Source: Syngnathus acus (Eukaryota; Chordata; Actinopteri; Syngnathiformes; Syngnathidae). Taken from it: a stretch of 64,000 nt of DNA. Positions 53,001-64,000 of this stretch are shown here, one piece after another; the stretch's first letter is position 1; every line of letters starts with the position of its first letter. Where the stretch lies: assembly GCF_901709675.1 (NCBI RefSeq), contig NC_051090.1:8327842-8391841 (forward strand), read 5' to 3'. Under the pieces are notes generated by a model. It was not told the origin of the DNA. It ran no database searches and worked only from the letters and a program-made list of their open reading frames with translations. A program made the translations under genes and the position numbers.

Positions 53001-54378
53001 CAATAAGAAAACACCCCCAAATGAAGAAACAGAAATAAATCACATGGACTATATCCAGAGATGGATTTTCAACACATTTCCATCAATAGACCAATGAATG
53101 AAGGCGAGTGCAGTGGCCATTAAAACAACTGGTAATGCTTCACCTCCTGTATATTTGTATATTCCCTAGTTAAACTGTCCCTAGTTATGATGAGTTATTA
53201 AATTGTATTCAAACAATGTCATTAATAGAACTGCTGGGACAATATACATATGTTAACGATCAGTTATCACGAGCATGAAGAGACTTTTGTTTTACCAGCC
53301 TCTTCCCATAAGAAGGGTTTCATGCAAACCCTATTGTAATTTCATTATATTGATTTGAAAACTAACATTTTGTTTTTCTCCCATATCATTTTATTTTTGT
53401 ATTAATAAATCATATTTAGTTATGACCAACAACAAATGCATACTAAACAGGCCCAGTCTCATTACTTAATTGGCATGATTAAATTGGAAAAGTGATTGCA
53501 GACAGTGGAACAATGAGGCTCTAGTTGTATTCATCTACAGTATGAATACATCCAAACTGCAAAAGGGCAGCTTATAATGAGTTAACATAAGTACACAGTC
53601 TTGCACATAGCACATCCTGACACGCATATACAGTACTCACATATACATGGAGAGGCACACCTGGTTTACAGACAGCTGGCCCCGGGGCTACCTGTTCGTC
53701 AGATCCTCTTTTCTTTGTAATTAGGGGAGTTAGTGAGAGAAGGGGATGGGGAGACTGACTAGCAGCGGGCTTAGGGGAATGAGATGAAAGATGGGGGTGG
53801 AGGCAGAGACAAAGAGTCTCATTCCATCAGCAATACAGGAAATAGGATAGACTTCATTGGAAAAAGCAATTGCATGAGTGCTTGTAATAACACAAACATA
53901 TGAAAGCAATTTGCACTGTGCAGTACATCACAAATTACCTCTATTGATTCAAGCATTTAAATTTAAAACGAGAGGGACGCTGTTGCGACTGGAGCGGCGA
54001 AGAGTTTGACAAGGGAGGAAATAATTGAGGGCAAGAGTCTTGTGACTGAATTCAAAGGGGCAAAGACAGTTGATCAGACTTCTCCACTGAGAGCAGTGAT
54101 GCACGAGGAAGACCGAGACAACAAGGTAAGCAGGGAGCTTATTTGCTTGGCTTCAGGAGTGTAACCCTGTTAGCACAAACACGCCGCAAACGTCTTGTGT
54201 GACAGCCATTGTGGCATGACTGACAGAGAGCGCTAGTGGGTTGAAGTGTGAGTGTGTATGTGTGTTTGTAGACAGACGAAGGGGGGCATTTGTCATGGGA
54301 GGCAAGTCTGTTCAGGAATTCCACAGAGGAATCACCTCCTTGGCCCGTCTATGTCGCAGCAACCAATTACCGTCCCTT

Positions 54379-54424
54379 CTGTGTGTGTGTGTGTGTGTGT
54401 GCGTGTGTGTGTGTGTGTGTGTAT
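54379..54424. repeat. (GT)n microsatellite
   Basis: A GT run with one GC interruption, in intron 1. Confidence 0.93.
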
Positions 54425-57400
54425 GTTACTAAATGGGAGGTTTTGCTTAAAAAAAGGGGGATTTCAGGGGGGGCATGGACTCCTAATCATGGCTCTCTGG
54501 CCCCGTACAAAGGCAAAAAGACTGCTTGAACAATTTGAATTTCAATAGCAACTCCTCTCCTGCTCTCTTTTTGTTCCTCCTCTTCCTCTTTCTGTGCAAC
54601 AACTCCTCTGTGGATGACAAAAGGCGAGCCAACAAAGATGGCACACAAAGCAATCAGGCTAATAGCGCTAATAAGTTGAGCGTGGGGTCCTCACACTCCA
54701 TGTTGACACATTTCACTGTTTCTGTGGCTAAACAGAGGCTCAAGTGTTTGGCAACCAGGCGCTGCAGTATTTTAATGGAGTGCCCACCCCATGCCAGGTT
54801 ACCATGTGCTCATCATGTTTGACTGCGGACCCTATTTAACAAAAGCAATCCAGAGAAAAAAAAGGTCAGGGTAAGATAATGAAGCAATGGAGGATGAGGC
54901 ACAAAGGAAAATATTTCACGGAGTGATTATAGGTTTAAAGCCCCTTAATATGACTTTTTTTGTACTCATCTTGCAACTTTCATTTTTTACTCGTATTACA
55001 ACTTACTAAATAAAGATGAGCCGTAGTGTTGTGCCCCAGGAAAACAGAGGGGCATCGGTAGAAATTTTAGAGGATCACATTTATTTATCACTTTGTTGGA
55101 TCACATTTGTTGTTTATGTGCTTGTTAGTCCGCATACTACTTCCTGGTTCATGGAGGACGACAAGCAGATAACCAGTTCTATTCTGATTTTGAAAGTGGA
55201 ATGTTCCATTGATGCCTTCGTAACTCGACCAATTTGCTGTATCTGCAGATTTAACCATAGACGTTCAAGACAGCTTCCTCACCTGTCCTCTGTAACATTC
55301 CCTTCCCTCAATTATAGTCTTTCTATTGTTTATTTATTTAGTGTCTTGTTTTAACAAAGAAATGTTTTAAGAAGCTTTGTAAATCCGAGTGCTGTGTGTT
55401 GAGTCTGTATGTGATTGAGTGTGTGTGGATATGACCATAGGGATGAATGCTTCACTGCCCTCACCTGTTATTAGCCCAGCCCTGTCATTACAGGATTAAA
55501 GAGATGGTAAAGGGGTACCTTACCTTTGTGTGTGCGTGCGTGCATGTATATACCACTGTTCTGATCTTTCCAATTTGTAGTCCTACATTTTTTCCCTTGC
55601 ACAATCGCACCATGCAGCAAAGACAAATGTCACCACCATGTTTGTTCCGCTAATCTCAGGTGCATTTGACCTCAATCATTCATAATGCTTAACTAAAGCA
55701 TTCCCCAGATTACTCAAACATAGGCGTGCTAATTGAATAGGTTCTGTGAGCGGTAGGAGTTTGAAAAACATTTTCATTTATCATGCAAGCACACATTGAC
55801 GAAGGGAGAAACTTTGAGAAGGGGTCATGTCAGAGAAAGTAAACAACAGGTGGTCTAGGATACCCCATTTGTGTGTTTTATAGTTTTGCATGATTATTCA
55901 CATGATTTACTTTGTTTGCGTTTCCATGTCCTCTTAGCTACAATCACCCCACGTCTCAGTTTACAGATCCCAGATTTGGAGCCGGTTTAGTGAAATGATG
56001 GTAATTTCGGCAAGCCAGAAGGTAAAGCGTACCATTTTCTGTGTACTGATGGTCTCATATTGACTTTGGGCTTCCCCCTCCCCTCAACCTGTCCTTCTGG
56101 TTCTTTGGACACACTGATAGCATGGTTTTAAAACATTTCCAACAACTTAAACAACTCCTCTGTAACAGTGCAGGTGGCTTTGGTTTTGATACAAAGTCAT
56201 GAATATTTACTAATAGTCTACACAGGAGCTTTTTTTTGTTTGATTTATCATTCAAACCAAAATAGAAAGAAGATTATATACACTGACATGTGGGGAGTGG
56301 CCAGGTTAGAGAGTGGTCAGCCAGGGTTTGGTTTTGCCCCATTGACTCAGAATTAGTGCTCCACTTTGGGCACAATACAGGGCTTTGCACCAAACACACA
56401 TACACACTCCCGGTTGCATGCAAGCTCAGGCCTGGTGAGCTTCAACAATGCAGATGCATCAGGAAAGATGGTGGGGATGGTGTATGCGTACTCCCGAATG
56501 ATCCAAACCACAAAGTCAAATTGCACAGGTGTATACTTTGAATAACCCCCTTTCATTTCCCCACCACTCATTCTTGCTCCCTCGTTGTTACCTCTTTTTT
56601 GTACCATACTGTTCTGCTGTGTGTGTAATTCTCAGCAAGGTCAGCTATAATGATAAGCCTGGCAAGACGTACATAATAGTAATAATAAAACACAACAGTC
56701 AGCGGAGGTGTATCATTTCCGCCACTCAGCTTACTTACGACCTGCATAGCGATGAGTAACATGCCTCAAATCACCCATTGTCATGTTAGGAGTCATGGGA
56801 AATTCTGCAGATAATATCCATTGACACTGTGAGATGAAAACACAAATTTGCGCTTGTTTGGGACAAATGCTGCCATGATACAAAGGGAGAGCATCAACAA
56901 AAGCAAACTGCTTTTGTGATTTCTTTTTTTTTTTTTCTCTAAAGCATTTTCAGCATCAGCACAGAGGCACAGAATGGTTGACAAAGCAAGCGGGCTTTGA
57001 CTTTGTACAGCTGCGCGTACATTCTATTCACTTCAGCTCCTGGTGCCCCGCCCATAGAGACAGTTGTCAGTAGCTTCACAGTTCCAGGACATTAGGCCCG
57101 AGAGGGGCAAACTAAAGCGACACACACAATCAGATTTTATGTTACTTTTTGTCATAAACCTTGTTAACTCTTGCACTCCACAGTCTAACAGCCACACATC
57201 CATATCTGTAACATTAACCCGAGGCACATGGGGGCTGTAATTCACAAGGAATTCTCAGCTGCACACACATGCTAAATTTACAGTCGTAATTCACAAGAAA
57301 CTATGACTTGAATGACGTTTGTCACTTTCCTTGCTCTTCAATGCTGCAACGGGCCTTGAAGTAATTGGAAGGTCTGTTGACGGCCACTGAACATGACTTG

Positions 57401-58436
57401 ACATGCTGTTGCACTTACCGGTTTGTTTATACAAGGAAATACATTATTAAAGGCTTGATCACTTAATCAATCTTTGATCGGCATCTTTATCTAGATTTGT
57501 ATTTAATAGGTGACCACTGATTGCTTATGCCCATATCGTGTAATTTGTTGGACACCAGTGTCACACTAAAAAGATACAAAATGAGAGAAAGATAAAGGAT
57601 TGGTTATACTGCTATCAGTGACCAAAAGTAGCACGAGCCCAAAAATCCATCACCGCCATTTCATCATTTTATCCTATCCTGTAGCACAGCACAGTGATAG
57701 AAATAATAACAGTAGCTTCATGCCGTGCCTTGAGCACCAGGTAATAAAAGATTCCAAATTTATTTTCCTTCTTCCCTGCTAGCACAAGGCTGGCAGCATG
57801 GAAGCAGAAAAAGCAGAAGAAGCATGAAATCGGTAAATGGAGGTTGAGAGTCGAAAAGAGGCTTTTCAGCAGTGTGCATTGCCTCGCCATATTGTGCTTG
57901 AGAACCGTTGTGTTTATTTGCTAGTCAAGATGTCGTTTTGTCAGCGAAACCAATTGAAGCGTGTTGACTTTTGTTGCAGTCTAGAGCGGCTCCTTTGTGT
58001 CCCCCAACTTTATCACCCCTTATACAAGCCTTCTGTCGGCTTATATATCATGTCAACTTTTACGACCGGTTACTGTAAGTGTGTTTGTGTGACAGTGCCT
58101 TGTGAAAAGCAGAACCTTTCTCTACTTGGTGCTAACCACAGTTGTGTTTTTGTCCCACTCCTTTTGGTCTAATTAAGGCTAATTAGTTTAACAAGGAGGT
58201 GCAATAACATGGGCCACATTCCCCCACTGATCTACCACTGAGATCTCTTCTGCTCACAAACACATACAGTGCTTCATTGTCTCGACCCTTTGTGTCATTA
58301 AAATATTAGCGTTGCCTCTAACAGTTTATAACGGACACCTTTCTGTTTTATGACGATGGTTGTAAATCGAGTGAAATTTCGATTGATCTTAACCGTCGTC
58401 GTTTCTTTGATCTGGATATTCTGCTTTCATTTCCAG

Positions 58437-58501
58437 AGACACTGATGGACACCAAGTGGGCCACTACAGAATTAGCCTGGACTTCGCACCCTGAGACTGG
58501 G
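58437..58501 (+). CDS. ephb3: ephb3 exon 2: N-terminus of mature receptor
   Basis: This 65 bp exon encodes the last two bases of a split glutamate codon, then 21 residues beginning TLMDTKWATTELAWTSHPE and ending TG (residues 23-43 from the first ATG). It is the start of the ephrin-binding domain. The TLMDTKW...ELAWTSHPE pattern fits EphB3; from memory, EphB1 and EphB2 differ here. The acceptor is ttccag at 58431-58436 behind a T-rich tract, and the donor is gtgagt at 58502-58507. It joins exon 1 in phase 1 and exon 3 in phase 0. The 65 bp size matches what I recall for the second exon of vertebrate Eph genes. The exon is too short to appear as an open reading frame of its own and was found by its conserved motif. 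Confidence 0.96.
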
Positions 58502-58982
58502 GTGAGTTTATTGCGCAGTCTGTTTGATGTGTACAAAGATTTATACATGTAACACAGATCGAGTCTTCTCAGTGGATTGGTCACCAGTCTGTTATAGGGG
58601 CAGTGTGAGCACTTACAAATTGATTCAGCTTTGTCAAGAACCACATAACTAAACTGTAATATGCACTACAAAAGTGTTATGTGGACTAATCACAGCAAAA
58701 GGACACTGTAAAATGTGAGGTTTATTTGAAAGGAACTGAAATAAAGATTGCTTTAACTGCCATGCAAGCCAACATACAGTAACTCAACCTATGCATATTT
58801 GTAGGAGATCAGGTTTTTGACTGTGTCTAATGGATAATTGATCCACTTTCGGATGGGTTTACAAATTCGTCAAACCAGTGTAGCTCACCTGTCAGATAGA
58901 TGGATCATTTGATCAGTCATTTTAACCAATTTAGTGACTTTGAGGTATGAATATGTATTATGCAACAGATGTTTAGCTCAAC

Positions 58983-59301
58983 ATGCGTCAATATACTTAA
59001 ACTATATAAATCTGTTCTTCGCTCAAGTTTAAACTGTCTTGGTATTGAACCATTGTACGCACTGGAATCTGCCAGTACCAGTGACAGTTTAATTTTGTTT
59101 TTCCATGTGATTTCCACAATGGGTTAAGGAGCTAAGGAAAATGCGTCAAGATACTTAAAATATAAAAGTCTGTTATTCTCTCAAGTTTAAACTGTCTTGG
59201 TATTGAACCATTGTACGCACTGGAATCTGCCACCCACAAAGTACCAATGACGGTTTCATTTTGTTTTCCCATGTGATTTCCACAATGGCTTAAGGAGAAG
59301 G
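58983..59301 (+). repeat. 158 bp tandem duplication in intron 2
   Basis: Positions 58983-59140 are repeated directly at 59141-59301. A 52 bp core (CTCAAGTTTAAACTGTCTTG ... GGAATCTGCC) is identical in both. Outside it there are about a dozen substitutions and an 8 bp insertion in the second copy. The similar - strand reading frames across both copies are a by-product of the duplication. Confidence 0.95.
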
Positions 59302-60170
59302 CCAAAACAGAGTCTTGACCTCTTCTCAACCATACTTCAAAGTCTACCAACACTCCTCCCAATGCCTTTGTGTGGCCCTCTCACTGTGGCCTCTGTGCTC
59401 TGAAAGGCGAGGGCCCCCATTTTTATATTTTGTTTACACCCCAACACACTGACAGGGAAAGTCGACCCCAGCTGTTCCAAGTCATCCACCCTTCCCTTTT
59501 CTTTTACAATAAGTAACTCGCCCTTAATGAAGCCAAATTACTCAAACTGCAACAATAAAATGGCCGGCCCCCTTACTATAGCCTTTGCCTCTTCACAGCC
59601 GTCCATCTTCTGCTCACTCACTCTGACTCCCCTCCCCATCAATGGCAGCAAAGAGACAGCATACAAATTCAAAAACACCTCCCTGAGCAACAGATGCTCC
59701 TTTTAAAATGATGGACAGACTTTAGAGACTCTAGATTTTCAAAAACATAAAATGTTAGTTATTTGTTTATCAAATGTGCATGTTGCTCTTATTGATATGT
59801 GATTATTTACATTTGCTACTTTTTAATTATATCATTATGTTCTTGAAGTGTCAGTACAGTGGCTGGGTTGACAGTGAAATACTGAGACCAGGAAGCAAGA
59901 TAGAGAAAGGTTGAGTCCGGAACTCTAAAAGAAAATCCTCAAAATAGACTCACTCACATAATACAGTACACTATCCCGAGAGGCTCTCCTGGCTTGTCTG
60001 AGTCACAATGTCTCTGTCTTGTTTGATGGTGTTGCACAAAACAACAACAAAAAGGCTACTACTCTAAATTCCTCCTGCCCACTTCCAGCATTACAGATCC
60101 AAGACATATATAAGATTTAGTTGTTAGGAAATGTTCTATATAAATAAAGCAGTATAAATGTAAATAAATG

Positions 60171-60224
<54 letters not shown>

Positions 60225-60229
60225 TAAAT
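60171..60229. repeat. (AAGT)n microsatellite
   Basis: About 13 AAGT units ending in AAAT units, in ephb3 intron 2. Confidence 0.95.
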
Positions 60230-61427
60230 AGTAATACCATCTTGCATGCATGAAAATATATTTGGTATTAAAAAATGCTTTAAATGCATATATCTGGGAT
60301 TTTTTTTTACAGCAATATTAGGATAGTACAAATAACAGTTGCAATAATGTTGCAATAATAATATTTTCCTTTTTGTAAACACATTGAATACAGTATTTTG
60401 CACTTCAGTCTCCATTGGCGCTTCCTGCTTTTAGTCATCCGATTGACCTGTCAGGTGTTTATGGTGTCATTCTTCTGCCATACTTGCTTCTTGCCAGACC
60501 ATAGTATTAATAATACCAGGGCCGAGCTATGTCCATCTCGTCCCCCTCCTTCACAGCCACTCAGGCCTTAGATGAATAGTCCCTTCCCACACGCATCCAT
60601 ATTTTACCCTTAATTAACATGCTCAGCACTTAAAAGGAAACAACTGGTGTGTGGTTGTGTCATAGTTCTAAATGTTCTTACGTAAACCTCATTGCTAAGT
60701 GCTTTTCATTTAGCTGCAGATCTTACTTTATTTATTCTTACCAGGCACAAAAAAATCCTTCTGTAAACAGAAGGTCAATGATGCTTTAGATAATGTATAA
60801 TGAGAGCAACATTTTTCATCTATAAGGATTAACTACTAAATCATAATATGAGCACGTAAAACATTTGTCATGGTTTAAATGCACACTGCAAACAAACGAT
60901 GGCTAAGCTTACTAAATGAACACACACTGTTGAAAACAGAGCAGGTCCCCCAGCACATACACCCACCCAGACACACTCTACTCACGGGAATCGCTGTTTG
61001 AAGTGAGACCATTTAATTGTGGTGTCCTCATTCCGCGACTGAAAATTGCATTAGATTACAGTGTCTCACACAAAGCTTTTTATAGCCTGGTTTGTGTTCA
61101 CTCGTTTAATGAAGCTGGTAATCAAAGTTTAGGAAATTTGAATCCAGTTTTGTCCTTAGTAATGCATCCTTTGGGTACTGCAGTAGCATCGAAAGATGGA
61201 GAGAAACGAAGAAGAAGAAAAAACAGAAAAGCATGAAGGTTAAGCAGTTGTTGGAGAATTTCAAAATATTTTCACTTCAGTTCAAGTGTAATTGGTTATG
61301 AAGCAATGTGTGTGTTCCCTCCAAACAGGTAATGTGATTATTATGGGTTAAGAAGGTGTCAGGCTGCTCTAATTGTGATAAATCTGCAGTTCTCGTTTTT
61401 TTTTTTTTTATTATGCTCACTATAGGA

Positions 61428-61475
61428 CACACTCACTCACGGACCATTTCATTAGATACACTTGCACATCCAATC
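61428..61475 (-). mobile_element. Tc1-like terminal remnant
   Basis: ACACACTCACTCACGGACCA followed by TTTCATTAGATACACTTGC resembles the terminal sequence of a common fish Tc1-like transposon (cactcaccggccactttattaggtacac). Only about 48 bp remain, 160 bp ahead of exon 3. Confidence 0.5.
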
Positions 61476-61638
61476 CAAGAAAGATAGTAATGTGGTTTTG
61501 ATTGGCAATGAAAGTAAGACTTTGACAATATTTCTTTTTTAGAGTTTTGTAGAACTCCCTTGCTTCGGTGTTTCAAATAGATAACCTCTTTCCATTTGCA
61601 ACATTTTCGTCTAACCTGTTTTGTTTTTTTCTTTCTAG

Positions 61639-62311
61639 TGGGAAGAAGTGAGTGGCTATGATGATGCCATGAATCCCATCCGGACTTATCAAGTATGTAA
61701 CGTAAGAGAGCTCAACCAGAATAACTGGCTACGCAGTGACTTTATCCCGAGGAAGGATGTGCTGCGCGTATATGTGGAGATGAAATTCACAGTGCGTGAC
61801 TGCAACAGCATCCCAAACATCCCAGGCTCCTGCAAAGAGACCTTCAACCTCTTCTACTATGAGTCCGACTCAGACTCAGCCACAGCAACCAGTCCCTTCT
61901 GGATGGAAAACCCATATGTGAAAGTGGACACCATTGCCCCGGATACAAGCTTTTCCAAGCTCGATTCCGGACTGGTTAACACTAAAGTCAGAAGTTTTGG
62001 GCCACTGTCCAAAGCCGGGTTCTACTTGGCCTTCCAGGACCTTGGGGCTTGCATGTCACTCATCTCAGTGAGGGTGTTTTATAAGAAGTGCTCCACCACG
62101 ATTGCAAACTTTGCAGTTTTTCCAGAAACAGCAACTGGAGCCGAGGCAACGTCTCTGGTGATTGCACCTGGAACTTGTGTCCCCAATGCCTTGGAGGTGT
62201 CTGTGCCTCTAAAGCTGTACTGCAATGGAGATGGGGAATGGATGGTTCCTGTGGGTGCCTGCACCTGCTCGGCTGGCTTTGAACCAGCCATGACGGATAC
62301 ACAGTGCCAAG
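61639..62311 (+). CDS. ephb3: ephb3 exon 3: ephrin-binding domain and start of cysteine-rich region
   Basis: This 673 bp exon encodes residues 44-267, from WEEVSGYDDAMNPIRTYQVC to TDTQCQ plus one base. It carries most of the ephrin-binding jellyroll domain. Recognisable Eph motifs are IRTYQVCNV, NNWLR, VRDC-x9-C-KETFNL, WMENPYVKVDTIAP, VRSFGPLSKAGFYLAFQD, GACMSLISVRVFYKKC, FPETATGAEATSLV and LYCNGDGEWMVPVGACTC. The paired cysteines expected for the domain are C63 with C181 and C98 with C108. C223, C238, C251, C253 and C266 begin the Sushi/EGF-like cysteine-rich linker. AMNPIRTYQVCNVRE, RVYVE and ASPF/TSPFWMENPY-type stretches point to EphB3 rather than EphB1, B2 or B4. The acceptor is tctttctag ending at 61638; the donor gtgagt follows at 62312. 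Reading past the donor gives a stop within six codons. The teleost a or b paralogue cannot be decided here. One odd residue is Thr146 in TIAPDTSFS, where Eph receptors normally have Glu. Confidence 0.98.
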
Positions 62312-64000
62312 GTGAGTTTTACATGTGACATTTAGAAAAACATAATGCCACAACTTGCCAACTTGAACCGACTGACCCATGAATCGTCGACGAAACACCA
62401 AAATTAGTCATTAGGAAAACTGACTAAATAAAAACGTCTTTCCTGTCTCCTAATGCGCGACACTGTTTGGTATGAAAACTCCAAATAAAAAATACTGGTC
62501 ACAAAGAACTGACCATTCTGAGGAATGATGCAACATTAAACCAATGTCTGCAAGATAGAACAATACATTTTACATGACACCATCAGCAAGCGTTTGCCCT
62601 TCTGACCTTGGTTTAAGCCAGTACACCTGGCTGCTAAATAAATGGAAATGCAGCAGAGGCTGCCTATTTATGAAAGCAGGGAGGTCCCTGATGATAGTTT
62701 CAAGGCTGATGGAGAACATAGCGAGTTCACAGAGGTTGAGAGCAAGGTGAATTTAGCCGAGCAAGGTCTCAGCTGAAATGGAGTGCAGGTGACAGCAGGA
62801 GAGGGTAGGATAAATGGAAAGTGTGTGTTGAGGGGCATGGGGGCGTAAAATTAGGCTCAGGTTGTGTAGGACAAATAGAGACAGCAGGATGAGATAAGGG
62901 GGGGAGCTGGCAAAGTTATTGATGAGGAGAGGTGATGGAGACTTGCCTGTGTATGCACACTTTGTGCATTTTCAGCACATCAGCCTCGCTGTTAGGGTTC
63001 AGAAGATGCCTTTTTGCAGAGACACAAGTGAACAAGCATTTTTCTTGCTTTACATTGAACAATCACTACAGTCAGCACATAAGGGACACTGACACAATCT
63101 AATGGAATCCAATAGGGCTGTATTATAAATGATAAATTTTGAAGTTTTTATAGACACGGTGAGAGAGGTATACCTTTAAAAATATGTTTGGTCCTCTGTT
63201 GGGAGTTCAAAACTTATAGGGCTTCTTGCATCTGAAGACAAAACTTTAACGATTTGGTCTAAATCAGTGGTTCTTAACCTGGGTTCGATTGAACCCTAGG
63301 GGTTCGGTGAGTCGGTCTCAGGGGTTCGACAGAGCCTCCACTGAGGAGGTCCAAACAAACCTGATTTCTTGTGTAAATTCTGATTTGCCAGTATGTAATT
63401 TGTTGTGAGTTCATGCATTGTGTTGGTTCTATTCTTTGAACAAGGTGATGTTCATGCAAGGCTCATTTTGTGCACCAGTAAAAAACATCTATGAAAAAAT
63501 ATTTTCGGTGAATGCGCATATGAAACTGGTGGGGTTCGGTACTTCCAACAAGGTTAAGAACCACTGGTCTAATTAATAGTTCACCAATTCAAGCAGGGCT
63601 TTCAAGTGAATTAGACATTAAAACTCCAAACCTTGCACTTGTGAACTAGCTCTTTATCAGGTATCGTTTACCGAAAAAAGTGACCGGTCATTGCTATTAC
63701 GTTGCACTGTAAACCAATTTATTCCTGTTAGCATATGGTCAAGGCCCTGATGACAAGGACTCAAGCATCACTGGTCCAGTCATTTTTGTGTACTCGATTT
63801 TTATTTTACCTTATAATACTCTCTTCCCGTTCTCATCTAAAGGACAGTAGCTCTCTTAGCTTCCCAATTTTTCTTCAGCGCACTTTGTACTACCCCCACC
63901 CCTCCGACACCTCATTCCATTCTAATCTGAAGGCCATTTCTCTCATTAATACACCATCCGATTTACAGTAAGGACACGCGTGCATCGCTATTAATCGATG
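62312..64000 (+). other. ephb3: ephb3 intron 3, 5' part (runs off the window)
   Basis: Donor gtgagt begins at 62312. No sequence resembling Eph exon 4 (the cysteine-rich CPxGT/SYK motif) was found before position 64000, so the intron continues past the end. It contains one hAT-type MITE (63265-63566). Nothing else is recognisable. Confidence 0.85.
63265..63566. mobile_element. hAT-type MITE (302 bp)
   Basis: The element starts CAGTGGTTCTTAACCTGGGT and ends GGTTAAGAACCACTG, a near-perfect terminal inverted repeat of the hAT-Charlie type. The flanks GTCTAAAT (63257-63264) and GTCTAATT (63567-63574) are an 8 bp target duplication with one mismatch. No transposase is present. It lies in ephb3 intron 3. 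Confidence 0.92.

Larger units (their letters stand above)
58502..61638 (+). other. ephb3: ephb3 intron 2 (3.1 kb)
   Basis: The intron starts gtgagt and ends with a T-rich tract and tag. It separates exon 2 and exon 3 in phase 0. It contains a 158 bp tandem duplication (58983-59301), an (AAGT)n microsatellite (60171-60229) and a short Tc1-like terminal remnant (61428). I see no gene inside it. Confidence 0.95.

Noticed and set aside
55016-55354. 112-codon + strand frame in intron 1
   Set aside because: No recognisable domain; it lies inside an ephb3 intron and its composition matches the surrounding noncoding DNA.
57837-58172. 111-codon + strand frame just before exon 2
   Set aside because: It is cysteine-rich by chance and has no known domain. 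It does not join in frame with exon 2, whose true acceptor is at 58436.
58917-59362. Pair of related - strand frames
   Set aside because: Their similarity follows from the 158 bp tandem duplication. Frame disruption and lack of any known motif argue against coding.

Overview
The window looks like teleost fish DNA. Dinucleotide to tetranucleotide microsatellites are dense, L2-type retrotransposon tails typical of fish recur, short palindromic DNA transposons are common, and the one recognisable gene has large introns. The species cannot be named from the sequence; a percomorph fish is a reasonable guess.

Layout. Positions 1 to about 32.4 kb hold no convincing protein-coding or RNA gene. This stretch contains retrotransposon scraps, a hAT-type MITE at 9.7 kb, a 324 bp near-perfect foldback element at 15.7 kb, one TA-flanked hairpin element at 22.3 kb, a G-quadruplex-type tract at 4.3 kb and simple repeats. 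Between about 32.3 and 33.55 kb lies a CpG-richer promoter and 5' UTR region. It has a CTCF-like site, a composite (CT)n-(CG)n-(CT)n tract, CCAAT and TATA-like boxes, and three short upstream ORFs.

The single gene on the + strand is the 5' end of ephb3, an Eph receptor tyrosine kinase. Exon 1 (33548-33611) encodes the signal peptide. Exon 2 (58437-58501) and exon 3 (61639-62311) encode the ephrin-binding domain and the start of the cysteine-rich region. All splice sites are GT-AG and the reading frame joins cleanly across both complete introns, giving 267 residues. The remaining cysteine-rich region, the fibronectin III repeats, the transmembrane segment, kinase, SAM domain and PDZ motif lie beyond position 64000. 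Intron 1 is 24.8 kb and carries two more TA-flanked hairpin elements, microsatellites and several homeobox-site-rich blocks that could be enhancers. Intron 2 (3.1 kb) contains a 158 bp tandem duplication. The visible part of intron 3 contains a second hAT-type MITE with an 8 bp target duplication.

I found no sign of a new multi-gene system. The best leads are the recent palindromic transposons, the upstream-ORF arrangement at the ephb3 start, the promoter-proximal structure-forming repeat, and one unusual residue in the ephrin-binding domain.
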